A DNA stretch of 64,000 nt, from NCBI RefSeq assembly GCF_000159695.1, contig NZ_CM000955.1, positions 1,065,473 to 1,129,472 of the forward strand. Reading direction: 5' to 3'. This DNA comes from Finegoldia magna ATCC 53516 (GTDB taxonomy: Bacteria; Bacillota; Clostridia; Tissierellales; Peptoniphilaceae). Made by a program: the position numbers and the translations under genes. Of this stretch, positions 8,490 to 17,183 are shown piece after piece; the stretch's first letter is position 1; every line of letters begins with the position of its first letter. Under the pieces are notes generated by a model, which saw nothing but the letters and a program-made list of their open reading frames with translations, was not told the DNA's origin and did not search any database.

Positions 8490-9047
8490 ATGAACGCGGA
8501 TTATACGAAGAAAATGATAATGGAAAATTTAATTAATCTTCTCAACAGAATACCTCTGAATAAAATTACGGTGAGAAAACTAGCTGAAGAATGTGGAATC
8601 AACAGAAACACTATTTATTATCATTTCAAAGATTTGAATCAAATCATAGACACGATTTTTGAAATAAGACTTAAGAGAGTGTTGAATGAATCGGATAATA
8701 TTTCTTGGGAGGATAGTTTTATCGAAGAAATGCAGTTTGCTATTGAAAACAAAACTGCGATTTATCACATTTACAATTCTATTTCTAGAAAAACACTGTC
8801 TGATTATTTGTACAATAAATCGGGACAAATTATGAGAAACTACATAGAAAATGTGGACAAGGAAATTCATGCTAAAAAGGATGACAAGGAGATTATTATT
8901 AAATTCTTCCAAAGTGCAATTACGGATTTAATTATCAGATGGCTAACTTCAGGAATGGATGAGGATATCGAGAAGAAGATTAAAAGGATAGGATTTTTAT
9001 TAAAAGATACTGTTAAATCTTCATTAACTAGGAGTAAAATGAATTAA
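8490..9047 (+). CDS. TetR/AcrR-family transcriptional regulator
   Basis: 185 residues. The N-terminal helix-turn-helix (about residues 22-50, KITVRKLAEECGINRNTIYYHF) is the typical TetR DNA-binding domain; the ligand domain is divergent. It resembles the short DhaS/TetR-like regulators of Firmicutes. The RBS GGGGG lies before the ATG. The next gene is a radical SAM protein in the same direction, 150 bp away and probably under separate control. The ligand is unknown. Confidence 0.85.
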   Translation: MNADYTKKMIMENLINLLNRIPLNKITVRKLAEECGINRNTIYYHFKDLNQIIDTIFEIRLKRVLNESDNISWEDSFIEEMQFAIENKTAIYHIYNSISRKTLSDYLYNKSGQIMRNYIENVDKEIHAKKDDKEIIIKFFQSAITDLIIRWLTSGMDEDIEKKIKRIGFLLKDTVKSSLTRSKMN

Positions 9048-9197
9048 TTTTTTAGATTTTTTTCCATTTTTGTTAGAATTTTAGGCAAATACACCCTTTT
9101 GTCCAAAGACTTTGATTAACGTTTGAGATACAATGAAGTTAAGAGATATATCTAATAGGATAGTTCTAAAAATTTTAATATATGAAAAGGTGGTTAT

Positions 9198-10595
9198 ATG
9201 AAAATTATAGAAGCTGGAAAAAGATATGGATTTGATAAGGTATTCGATTATGTTGCGAAGGATCCTCAAAAACGAGGGGTACAATTAGTCGAATGGGCAG
9301 AAAACCTTTCTCACGGAGATTTTTCGCCTCAAATTAAAATTATAAGGGAAGTTTTCGAAGACGAAAATCACCCTTACCATAGTTTTGTGATGAAAATTTT
9401 CCAAGAAGTTGACAAAAAACAAATAAAAAAAGTAGCGTATAACTTTTTTATGAATGCGTCTGTTTTGGGATGGCAAACTCAACAAAAATACAGAGAAGAA
9501 TACAATTGTAATATCCCATGGGCAATTTTGTTGGATCCTACATCTGCATGTAACTTAAAATGTACTGGATGTTGGGCTGCTGAATACGGCTACAAACAAA
9601 ACTTAAGCTATGATGAGATTGATTCTATCATCACTCAAGGAAAAGAATTGGGAACTTATATGTACATATACACAGGCGGTGAACCTCTTGTGCGTAAAGA
9701 TGATTTGATTAAATTGTGTGAAAAACACAACGACTGTGTATTCTTATCATTTACTAATGCAACTTTAATTGATGAAGATTTCGTAGACGAAATGCAAAGA
9801 GTTGGTAATTTCATTCCTGCGATTTCACTTGAAGGTTTTGAAGAAGCAACTGACGGTAGACGTGGAGAAGGTGTTTATAAAAAAGTAATCAAAGCAATGA
9901 AGATGCTACAAGAACGTCATTTGATTTACGGTATTTCTTGTTGCTATACTTCACAAAACTTTGATTCAATTACAAGCGAAGAATACTACGATTACCTAAT
10001 AGAGTTAGGTGCGTATTTTGTGTGGTACTTCCACTATATGCCAGTTGGAAATGCTGCTGTAACTGATTTACTACCTACTCCTGAACAAAGAAAACAAACT
10101 ATCGAAAGACTAAGAAAATACAGAGCTGAAAAACCATTATTCGCATTGGATTTCCAAAACGATGCTGAATATGTTGGAGGATGCATTGCAGGTGGAAGAA
10201 GATATCTTCACATTAACGCATCTGGAGATGTGGAACCTTGTGTTTTCATTCACTACAGCGATTCTAATATCAGAGAAAAATCTTTGTTGGATTGTTTGAG
10301 AGCTCCCCTATTTACAAAATATCATGACGGTCAACCATTCAACGATAATATGTTGATGCCTTGCCCAATGCTTGAAAATCCAAACGAACTTAGAGAAATG
10401 GTTCATAGCACTGATGCAAAATCTACTGATTTGGAATCTAAGCAAACTGTAGATTCACTTTGTGGTAACTGCGATGAATATGCGAAAAACTGGGAAGTTG
10501 AAGCAGAAGAAATCTGGGACAAGAGTCCTAAGAAGGAAAGATTCAAAGGTTCATATCACACAATGAATCGCCAAGAAACAATGAAATCAAAATAA
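9198..10595 (+). CDS. Radical SAM protein with SPASM-like C-terminus
   Basis: 465 residues. The [4Fe-4S]-SAM motif is C118-NLK-C122-TG-C125 in the segment DPTSACNLKCTGCW. The glycine-rich TGGEPLV strand typical of SAM binding follows. Further cysteines sit in GCIAGG, VEPCVF, MPCPM and SLCGNCDEY, and look like an extra SPASM-type cluster site. The first 110 residues are not recognised. The substrate is unknown; it could act on a small molecule or a peptide. The RBS AAAAGGTGG lies before the ATG. The gene is monocistronic with its own terminator. Confidence 0.85.
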   Translation: MKIIEAGKRYGFDKVFDYVAKDPQKRGVQLVEWAENLSHGDFSPQIKIIREVFEDENHPYHSFVMKIFQEVDKKQIKKVAYNFFMNASVLGWQTQQKYREEYNCNIPWAILLDPTSACNLKCTGCWAAEYGYKQNLSYDEIDSIITQGKELGTYMYIYTGGEPLVRKDDLIKLCEKHNDCVFLSFTNATLIDEDFVDEMQRVGNFIPAISLEGFEEATDGRRGEGVYKKVIKAMKMLQERHLIYGISCCYTSQNFDSITSEEYYDYLIELGAYFVWYFHYMPVGNAAVTDLLPTPEQRKQTIERLRKYRAEKPLFALDFQNDAEYVGGCIAGGRRYLHINASGDVEPCVFIHYSDSNIREKSLLDCLRAPLFTKYHDGQPFNDNMLMPCPMLENPNELREMVHSTDAKSTDLESKQTVDSLCGNCDEYAKNWEVEAEEIWDKSPKKERFKGSYHTMNRQETMKSK

Positions 10596-10603
10596 TTTCA
10601 ATG

Positions 10604-10628
10604 AGCAGCTTTTAATAAGCTGCTTTTT
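10604..10628 (+). terminator. Terminator after the radical SAM gene
   Basis: The stem AGCAGCTT / AAGCTGCT is followed by TTTTT. Confidence 0.85.
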
Positions 10629-10691
10629 GTATGCCAAATTTTTTTTGAATAAAAAATATTTAACTGGGTATAATTTTGTAAGAGGTGTAAT

Positions 10692-11636
10692 ATGAGATTT
10701 ATTGAAAAAAGTACGATATATTTAGCTGGTGGATGTTTTTGGGGAGTGGAAGCTTATTTCAAAAAATTAAACGGTGTAATAGACACTGACACTGGCTATG
10801 CAAATGGCGATGGAACAGACACTGATTATAGAAGAGTAAAACAAACTCATCACGCAGAAACAGTGAGAATTGTCTATGATAAAAACAGGTTGGATTTGGC
10901 TGAAATTTTACTTCATTATTTCAGAATTATTAATCCTATTTCTGTGAATAAGCAAGGAAATGATGTTGGTGAACAATATCGAACTGGAATTTTCTACGAA
11001 GATGAAAAAGATTTGGAAATAATCAATTCTGTTATGAATTACATTCAAACAAAATACGATGAAAAGCTAACTGTTTTGGTCGAAAAATTACAAAACTTCG
11101 TGTTGGCAGAAGATTATCACCAAGATTATTTGGACAAAAATCCCGTCGGATATTGTCACGTTAATTTGAATGCTTTTGATGAAAGTTTGGATACGACTGA
11201 ATACAAGAAGATGAGTGATGAAGAAATGAAGGAAAAATTGTCCGATGTAAGTTACAGGGTAACTCAAAATGAGGCTACTGAACGCCCTCACACATCTAGC
11301 TTTAATGATTTTGATGAAAGAGGAATTTACGTCGACATCGTAAGTGGTGAGCCGTTATTTTCTTCAAAGGACAAATACGATGCGGGCTGTGGTTGGCCAT
11401 CATTTACGAAAACTATTACGTCGAGTTCTGTAAATTATTCTGACGATCACAAATTATCCAGAGTTAGAACTGAAGTTAGAAGCAAACACGCTGACAGTCA
11501 TTTGGGTCATGTGTTCGACGATGGTCCTAGTGAAAAAGGCGGTCTTAGGTATTGCATCAACGGTGCAAGTTTGAGATTTGTACCATTAGAAAAAATGGAA
11601 GAAGAAGGATATTCACAATATATTCCGTTCGTATAA
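10692..11636 (+). CDS. msrAB: Bifunctional peptide methionine sulfoxide reductase MsrA/MsrB
   Basis: 314 residues, a fusion. The N-terminal MsrA domain has [11 protein letters not shown] with the catalytic Cys15. It reduces the S-form of methionine sulfoxide. The C-terminal MsrB domain (from about residue 175) has GCGWPSF and the catalytic Cys288 in [11 protein letters not shown]. It reduces the R-form. No pair of CxxC zinc motifs is seen in the MsrB part. The protein repairs oxidised methionines with thioredoxin-type reductants. It lacks a signal peptide, so it is cytoplasmic. Monocistronic. Confidence 0.95.
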   Translation: MRFIEKSTIYLAGGCFWGVEAYFKKLNGVIDTDTGYANGDGTDTDYRRVKQTHHAETVRIVYDKNRLDLAEILLHYFRIINPISVNKQGNDVGEQYRTGIFYEDEKDLEIINSVMNYIQTKYDEKLTVLVEKLQNFVLAEDYHQDYLDKNPVGYCHVNLNAFDESLDTTEYKKMSDEEMKEKLSDVSYRVTQNEATERPHTSSFNDFDERGIYVDIVSGEPLFSSKDKYDAGCGWPSFTKTITSSSVNYSDDHKLSRVRTEVRSKHADSHLGHVFDDGPSEKGGLRYCINGASLRFVPLEKMEEEGYSQYIPFV

Positions 11637-11649
11637 ATCGGAAAATCAC

Positions 11650-11677
11650 AAGGAGGATTTCGTTCCTCCTTTTTTTG
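11650..11677 (+). terminator. Terminator after msrAB
   Basis: The stem AAGGAGGA / TCCTCCTT with a short loop is followed by a T run. Confidence 0.85.
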
Positions 11678-11768
11678 TGTGCAAATTAATTTATTGGGCT
11701 TTTTAGGTGTTTACAAATCATACGAAAACTGGGATAATATATCTGAAATTAAATAAGAGGAGGAAAAA

Positions 11769-12680
11769 ATGGATAAAAAGAAAGCAGATTTACTTGCTAA
11801 ATTAGCGTTATTAATAGTAGCTATCCTTTGGGGAAGTTCTTTGACTGTGGTTAAGCAATCTTCCAAAACATTCAATCCCAACTTTATTTTGGCGATAAGA
11901 TTTACGTTGGCAGCTATTTTATTATCAATCATTTTCTGGAAGAGACTTCGCCAAGCAAAATTTGACGACATAAAAAACGGACTTTTGATCGGAATATTTT
12001 TGTTCATGGCGTATTCATCACAAACTTTGGGCGTAAAATTCGCAGATCCTGGTAGAAGTGGATTCTTATCTGCATCTTATTGCGTAATCGTGCCGTTTTT
12101 GGGGTGGATTGTGTTCAAGCAAAGACCAGACAGATATAATTTGTCGGCGGCTGCTTTGTGTATAACTGGAATATTTTTCATATCGCTTTCGGGATCAAGC
12201 GCTCACGTAGATAATCCATTGGCATGGCTTGGAGATTTACTAGCTTTACTTAGCGGATTGTTGTTCGCATCGCACATAATCGCAGTAAGTGCACTTGCAA
12301 GAGGTCGTGATCCTATCGTCATGACGATATTGCAATTTATAATGGCGGCTGTGTTGTCTTGGATAACTACAATTGTAGTAGAAGACAATTCAAATCTTGT
12401 CGTAACTTCAAGATCTGTGATGGAATTATTGTACTTAGCAGTAATGTGTACAGCAGTTGCACTATTACTTCAAAACATCGGACAAAAATACACAAATCCA
12501 TCCACTGCAGCAATTATTTTGGGATTCGAATCGATATTTGGAATTTTAATTCCTGTACTTATCGGAATCGAATCATTGACAGTTTTCTCAGTAATCGGAT
12601 TTGTATTCATATTCGCAGCGATTTTGGTCAGCGAAACAAAACTTTCGTTCTTGAAGAAAAATAAAATAACTTCACAATAA
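11769..12680 (+). CDS. EamA/DMT-family membrane transporter
   Basis: 303 residues with ten predicted transmembrane helices in two EamA repeats. The first starts at LLIVAILWGSSLTVVKQ and the second near WLGDLLALLSGLLFASHII. DMT exporters move amino acids, metabolites or drugs out of the cell; the substrate cannot be told from sequence. The RBS AGAGGAGGA lies 6 bases before the ATG. The gene is flanked by terminators. Confidence 0.88.
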   Translation: MDKKKADLLAKLALLIVAILWGSSLTVVKQSSKTFNPNFILAIRFTLAAILLSIIFWKRLRQAKFDDIKNGLLIGIFLFMAYSSQTLGVKFADPGRSGFLSASYCVIVPFLGWIVFKQRPDRYNLSAAALCITGIFFISLSGSSAHVDNPLAWLGDLLALLSGLLFASHIIAVSALARGRDPIVMTILQFIMAAVLSWITTIVVEDNSNLVVTSRSVMELLYLAVMCTAVALLLQNIGQKYTNPSTAAIILGFESIFGILIPVLIGIESLTVFSVIGFVFIFAAILVSETKLSFLKKNKITSQ

Positions 12681-12708
12681 ATAGTACTTTTTTAGTACCA
12701 ATTAAAAA

Positions 12709-12740
12709 ACAGATAGCTAATTACAGCTATCTGTCTTTGT
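12709..12740 (-). terminator. Bidirectional terminator between the EamA gene and tRNA-Ser
   Basis: ACAGATAGCT / AGCTATCTGT is a perfect 10-bp stem with TTTTTT on the minus-strand side. It ends the tRNA-Ser transcript and probably also the EamA transcript. Confidence 0.8.
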
Positions 12741-12742
12741 TT

Positions 12743-12832
12743 TGGCGGAGAAAGTGGGATTCGAACCCACGTGGGAAATAATCCCAAACGCATTTCGAGT
12801 GCGCCCCGTTATGACCACTTCGATATTTCTCC
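12743..12832 (-). tRNA. tRNA-Ser (anticodon CGA)
   Basis: 90 bases including an encoded CCA. The acceptor stem GGAGAAA pairs with TTTCTCC. The anticodon arm has loop CTCGAAA (anticodon CGA, reads UCG), the long variable arm GGGATTATTTCCC marks a class II tRNA, and the T arm contains GGTTCGAATCC. The discriminator base is G73, as expected for serine. Confidence 0.95.
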
Positions 12833-12930
12833 AAATATAATAATATTATAGCACTTTTGTTGATTTAATCAAAAAATGTGTTTTTGTTTTATCTTTGATA
12901 TAATAATATTGAAATATAATTGGAGGAAAT

Positions 12931-13620
12931 ATGAAAATAATAGGACTTACACCACTTTACGATGTGGCAGAAAACAGACTTTTTATGCTTAGAAAATACA
13001 TTGAACTTATCGAAAGAAACGGAGCTTACGCGGTGATTCTTCCGTTCAATTCCGATAGGAAATTCTTGGAAGAAATCGTCGACAGATTAGACGGGATTGT
13101 GTTCACAGGTGGAATTGATGTCGCTCCATCATATTATGGCGAAGACAAAATTTTGGAATGTGGAATTTCTTCAAACGTACGCGATGAATTGGAATTTAAT
13201 TTGATGGATATTTGCTACAAAAAAGACATTCCAACATTGGGAATTTGTCGTGGACTACAAATAATGAATGTGTATTTGGGCGGAACTTTGTACCAAGATT
13301 TGAAAAAACAAAAGGACATTTCCATCATTCATTCCCAAGACAAACCATACAACGATTTGGTTCACGAGGTTAAAAATTACGGAATATTCAAAGAAAAATT
13401 CGGAGACAAGTTTTATGTGAATAGCCTTCATCATCAAGCAATCAAAGATGTGGCAGATGAGTTAGAAGTGTTGCAAAAATCTTCTGATGATATAGTGGAA
13501 GCGGCATACGTTAAGGACAAGAAGTTTTTCTTGGGAGTGCAATACCACCCTGAAATGGCGTTGGATACTTTATCCCAAGGTCATGAAATTGTCAAAATGT
13601 TTTTGGATTCAATAAAATAG
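12931..13620 (+). CDS. Gamma-glutamyl-gamma-aminobutyrate hydrolase-like class I glutamine amidotransferase
   Basis: 229 residues, peptidase C26 / PuuD-like. The nucleophile Cys sits in GICRGLQIMNV, and the His and Glu in QYHPEMA complete the catalytic triad. Family members hydrolyse gamma-glutamyl bonds, for example gamma-glutamyl-GABA in putrescine breakdown, but no other puu genes are seen here. The exact substrate is therefore open. The RBS GGAGG precedes the ATG. Monocistronic with a strong terminator. Confidence 0.85.
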   Translation: MKIIGLTPLYDVAENRLFMLRKYIELIERNGAYAVILPFNSDRKFLEEIVDRLDGIVFTGGIDVAPSYYGEDKILECGISSNVRDELEFNLMDICYKKDIPTLGICRGLQIMNVYLGGTLYQDLKKQKDISIIHSQDKPYNDLVHEVKNYGIFKEKFGDKFYVNSLHHQAIKDVADELEVLQKSSDDIVEAAYVKDKKFFLGVQYHPEMALDTLSQGHEIVKMFLDSIK

Positions 13621-13638
13621 ATTCAAAAAGTGTTATGT

Positions 13639-13666
13639 AAACCTGTGATTGTCACAGGTTTTTTTA
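13639..13666 (+). terminator. Terminator after the C26 hydrolase
   Basis: The stem AACCTGTGA / TCACAGGTT is followed by a long T run. It faces the convergent ArsD-like gene. Confidence 0.85.
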
Positions 13667-13694
13667 TTTTCCTAAAACTTAGGAAAAAATCTTA

Positions 13695-14033
13695 TCAGAA
13701 TTTACGCTTATCGTTGACATAAGCTTGGTTCAAAATATTTCTGTCGATGTGAAGATAATCCAATATTTCGTAGCTTTTTGGATATCTTCCCGAAAGCACA
13801 ACTTTTCCATCTACAACTGTGATTGGAAGTTTCATTCCGTCATCAATTTTCTGTGCAATCCCCTGTTGTTCGAATATTTCGGGATTCTTGTTTAATTTGA
13901 ACCTGTCGACAACGACCTTTTTTGTTTTTAATTTCTCCAAGAAAAATGACAACATCACAGAATTTCTATTATCCATTTCATTTTCGAACAAATTATTCTC
14001 GTCTACTTTGTTCTCAAAAATCATCATTTTCAT
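13695..14033 (-). CDS. ArsD-like protein without cysteines
   Basis: 112 residues. The C-terminal half matches the ArsD fold closely: LPITVVDGKVVLSGRYPKSYEI aligns with the LPLLLLDGxxVxAGRYPK region of arsenic metallochaperones. True ArsD proteins carry vicinal Cys pairs that bind As(III)/Sb(III). This protein contains no cysteine at all, so metalloid delivery to ArsA is implausible. No arsA, arsB or arsR is nearby. It may be a repurposed thioredoxin-fold protein. The function is unknown. The start ATG at 14031-14033 follows a weak GGTGATAG-type RBS. Confidence 0.6.
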   Translation of the reverse strand: MKMMIFENKVDENNLFENEMDNRNSVMLSFFLEKLKTKKVVVDRFKLNKNPEIFEQQGIAQKIDDGMKLPITVVDGKVVLSGRYPKSYEILDYLHIDRNILNQAYVNDKRKF

Positions 14034-14115
14034 ACTATCACCTATTATAATTATATCAGATAATAATGTGCTTTATTTATGATAAAATAGTTGTAACAAA
14101 TTCAAGGAGATTATC

Positions 14116-14892
14116 ATGCAACTTTTAACTGAAACTCAAAGGAAACATTATTTGGATATTTGGCACAGAGACAATGGAATATCAAGTTCTGGACTTAAAG
14201 TAATCGCCTGTATATCCATGCTTATCAGTCACATTGTGCAATGCAATATGCTTCAAAAATTCAACATTTATCCTACGATGACACTCACATCATCTGACTG
14301 GAGAGTCACAGTAGGAGCGTTAATGCTTTTTATCGGAAGAATTGCGTTTCCGATTTTCGCATTTCTGATTGTAAATGGAATGTTTCTAACTAGAAGCGTA
14401 GAAAAATACATAATAAGGTTGTTTTCCTTTGCGATTATTTCAGAAATTCCTTTTGATTTGGCGATTAGTGGTGAAATGTTCGATTTTTATCACCAAAATG
14501 TGTTCTTCACGTTGGCACTTTCTGCGTGTCTTATATTTGTCGTAGAAAAAATCGATAAATTCGACCAATCAAATTTAGTGAAGGCGATTTTAAAATTAAT
14601 TTCCGTTGCTTTATTCTGTGTAATCGCCAATTACTACCACACAGACTATTCTATGCTTGGAATTTTAGCGGTGTTCTTGTTGTATTTGGGGTCATCTTCC
14701 AGAAGGAACACTTACATAGCGATATTGTTCGGGTATTTTTTCGAAGCGTATATGTATTTGTTCGTGTATCTGTCGATTCCTATCATTCACTTTTACAACG
14801 GCAAAAAAGGCAACATCAACAAATGGGCATTCTACATTTTCTATCCAACACATTTATTGCTGATTAGTTTTATTAGAGATGTCGTGTTGTAG
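14116..14892 (+). CDS. TraX-family membrane protein
   Basis: 258 residues, multi-pass. The TraX/acyltransferase-like layout begins with SSSGLKVIACISMLISHI, where the His faces the membrane, followed by about eight hydrophobic helices. TraX of the F plasmid acetylates pilin. Chromosomal homologues in Firmicutes have unknown targets, probably cell-surface polymers or proteins. The RBS AAGGAGA precedes the ATG. The next gene starts 48 bp downstream in the same direction and could be co-transcribed. Confidence 0.8.
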   Translation: MQLLTETQRKHYLDIWHRDNGISSSGLKVIACISMLISHIVQCNMLQKFNIYPTMTLTSSDWRVTVGALMLFIGRIAFPIFAFLIVNGMFLTRSVEKYIIRLFSFAIISEIPFDLAISGEMFDFYHQNVFFTLALSACLIFVVEKIDKFDQSNLVKAILKLISVALFCVIANYYHTDYSMLGILAVFLLYLGSSSRRNTYIAILFGYFFEAYMYLFVYLSIPIIHFYNGKKGNINKWAFYIFYPTHLLLISFIRDVVL

Positions 14893-14940
14893 TTTGAATT
14901 TTAAGCTGAAATACATTAGAATTATATATTATACTTTTTA

Positions 14941-16101
14941 ATGGAGAATTTTATGGAAAAAACTAAAAAACAAAGTGAAATTTCGCTGGAATCTTTTGTG
15001 ACAATCGCTGTCGTTTTCGGACTTTTCGGCTACATTGCAAAAGTTATGGGCCTTGGCAATATGTTCAATACTTTGATGAAAACGGCGCACGATTTGCTGC
15101 TTAACACTGTGTTTTTCATAATGGCAATCGCAGTTTTAACAGGTGCGTTGTCCAAGCTTTTAAGCGAATTTGGAGTTATTGCGCTAATCAACAAGATCAT
15201 CAGCCCTATTATGAAACCACTTTACAATTTACCTGGAGCTTCGGCGCTTGGTATATTGACGACTTTTTTGTCGGATAATCCAGCAATCATTGGACTTGCA
15301 AAGGACAAAGGATTTGCCAAATATTTCAAGAATTATCAGCTTCCTACGTTGTGCAATTTGGGAACATCGTTCGGGATGGGATTTATCGTGTGGACTTTTA
15401 TGTCTTCACTTGGAAATGGTACGGAATTTTTCAAGGCGGCATCCCTTGGAGTTTTGGGAGCAGTCGTGGGTTCTGTGGTTTCCGTAAGAATTATGATGCA
15501 TTTCACGAAAAAATTCTACGCCGATACTGATGAACAAGTGGAATTTGAAGAAGAACAAACGATCAAAGAAAAAGAAGATTTGACTTTGATGGAAAGAATT
15601 TTGAATTCAATGCTTGAGGGTGGAAAATCTGGTGTACAAGCTGGGATGGACATTATTCCTGGAGTTGTTGTTATTTGTACGTTGGTTATGATTCTCACAT
15701 CAACTGGAACTGTTAAGAATGGAACTGTAGTCTACACTGGAGCGGCCTATGAAGGAGTCGGTTTGATTCCAAAACTTGGAGCATTGCTAAATCCCATTTT
15801 GAAACCATTGTTCGGATTCACCTCATCAGAATGCATTGCATTTCCACTTACAGCTTTGGGAAGTGTCGGAGCAGCGCTTGGACTCGTTCCAAAATTATTG
15901 GAGAAAAATTTAATCACTGGAAATGACATCGCAGTTTTCACGGCCCTTGGAATGTGCTGGTCAGGATATTTGTCCACACATGTTGGAATGATGGACACAT
16001 TAAACGCCAGAAAACTCGCACCAAAAGCAATTCTATCTCACACAATCGGAGGAGTAGCAGCTGGAATCAGCGCACATTTCTTGTATTTATTGTTAGGATA
16101 A
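14941..16101 (+). CDS. Nucleoside-recognition (gate) domain membrane protein, CD0519/CD1768-like
   Basis: 386 residues with about ten hydrophobic segments. Two gate-like repeats each have a polar-glycine break, for example TFLSDNPAIIGLAKDKG and FTSSECIAFPLTALGS. The family resembles spore maturation/nucleoside-recognition proteins and some clostridial membrane proteins, and is thought to move a small solute. The substrate is unknown. An ATG at 14953 (MEKTKK) is an alternative start. A strong shared terminator follows. Confidence 0.75.
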   Translation: MENFMEKTKKQSEISLESFVTIAVVFGLFGYIAKVMGLGNMFNTLMKTAHDLLLNTVFFIMAIAVLTGALSKLLSEFGVIALINKIISPIMKPLYNLPGASALGILTTFLSDNPAIIGLAKDKGFAKYFKNYQLPTLCNLGTSFGMGFIVWTFMSSLGNGTEFFKAASLGVLGAVVGSVVSVRIMMHFTKKFYADTDEQVEFEEEQTIKEKEDLTLMERILNSMLEGGKSGVQAGMDIIPGVVVICTLVMILTSTGTVKNGTVVYTGAAYEGVGLIPKLGALLNPILKPLFGFTSSECIAFPLTALGSVGAALGLVPKLLEKNLITGNDIAVFTALGMCWSGYLSTHVGMMDTLNARKLAPKAILSHTIGGVAAGISAHFLYLLLG

Positions 16102-16146
16102 AAAAATCCAACTTTGCTTTTCAGTAAGTAAAGTTGGATTTTTTTT
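16101..16146 (+). terminator. Bidirectional terminator between convergent genes
   Basis: AAAAATCCAACTTT / AAAGTTGGATTTTT form a 14-bp stem with T runs on both strands. It serves the gate-domain gene and the isochorismatase gene. Confidence 0.9.
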
Positions 16147-16684
16147 ATTTGATTAGTTTCGACAAAGTTTTAAATTCAGGACTTCCCGCCCTTTTCAAAA
16201 TATCGAAAATCAACGTTTCAGAATTGATTACCAAACAGTCCATCTCTCTAAAATTTTGGATAGCATTCATTTTATTTTCAACATGCCTGCTTGTAACGCA
16301 ATCTTCCAGCACAATCATCTTGTAATCGTCAATCAAATCACGTATCGTTTGGTAGACACAAATGTGAGTTTCCGCTCCGACAATTACGATTTGTTTCCTT
16401 CCAGTTTTTTCGATTTCATTCATAACATCATCAAGCTTTGCAGTAAAATCAACCTTGTCGAACACCTTCGTTTCATATTCCTTCAAACATTCTACAGTAT
16501 CTCCAAGTCCTTTCGGATATTGGCGTGTCGTAATCACAGGAATATCGTAAATTCTCGCCATCTCCAACACAGCCTTCGTGTGATTAAGCACGTATTCATT
16601 ATCGTGAAGAACAGGCACCAATTTCTCTTGCAAATCAATCAACAAAATTATCATATCGTCTTTGTTCACATTAAACTTTTCCAT
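16145..16684 (-). CDS. Isochorismatase-family cysteine hydrolase
   Basis: 179 residues. The catalytic triad is visible as Asp in ILLIDLQEKL, Lys in the middle region and Cys in VGAETHICVYQT. Members hydrolyse amides such as nicotinamide or N-carbamoyl compounds, or act on isochorismate. The short form here resembles the YcaC-like hydrolases of unknown substrate. The gene reads convergently with the upstream membrane gene and is separated from the YkvA gene by a terminator, so it is probably expressed alone. Confidence 0.88.
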   Translation of the reverse strand: MEKFNVNKDDMIILLIDLQEKLVPVLHDNEYVLNHTKAVLEMARIYDIPVITTRQYPKGLGDTVECLKEYETKVFDKVDFTAKLDDVMNEIEKTGRKQIVIVGAETHICVYQTIRDLIDDYKMIVLEDCVTSRHVENKMNAIQNFREMDCLVINSETLIFDILKRAGSPEFKTLSKLIK

Positions 16685-16712
16685 ATCTCACCTCAAAACT
16701 ATCATACCATAA

Positions 16713-16738
16713 AAAAACACGCCTCGCAGCGTGTTTTG
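16713..16738 (-). terminator. Terminator after the YkvA-like gene
   Basis: AAAACACGC / GCGTGTTTT with loop TGCGAG, and a T run on the minus strand. Confidence 0.85.
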
Positions 16739-16759
16739 ATTTATTTAAAATTTCAATAA

Positions 16760-17113
16760 CTATTTCACCACATTTTTGTAAATCAAAAAGCTTATCAAAA
16801 GTAGTATTCCCACTCCAACGACTATTCCAACTATTTTTAGTTTGGAGTTTAGTTGTTCTGCTTTTTCTTCGCTGGTGTCGATGATTTCTTCGGGGATGAA
16901 TTTCTTTGCCACCATCATTAGTGATGGAGCGAGGATTAAATCATCTAAGATTCCCAATCCTGCGACGAAATCCGGCACGAAATCCACAGGGCTTACTACG
17001 TAAAGCACTGACAATGCCAATACTATTTTCGACAATAATGGTGTTTGTTTATTAAAAAATGCATACCACAATGTTGGTATTTCGTTCTTCAAGCCAAATA
17101 ATTTTTTAATCAT
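16760..17113 (-). CDS. YkvA-like DUF1232 membrane protein
   Basis: 117 residues. The DUF1232 core is LSVLYVVSPVDFVPDFVAGLGILDDLI, with the typical PxDFxPDF turn, followed by a C-terminal transmembrane helix (about 92-113). The function of the family is unknown. The start ATG lies at 17111-17113 with a GAGGTGAG RBS. Flanked by a terminator on its 3' side and brnQ upstream. Confidence 0.85.
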   Translation of the reverse strand: MIKKLFGLKNEIPTLWYAFFNKQTPLLSKIVLALSVLYVVSPVDFVPDFVAGLGILDDLILAPSLMMVAKKFIPEEIIDTSEEKAEQLNSKLKIVGIVVGVGILLLISFLIYKNVVK

Positions 17114-17183
17114 TAACTCACCTCAAATATATTATACCATACATTGCACGATATATCGTATTACATAATAGTTACAATTTGTT

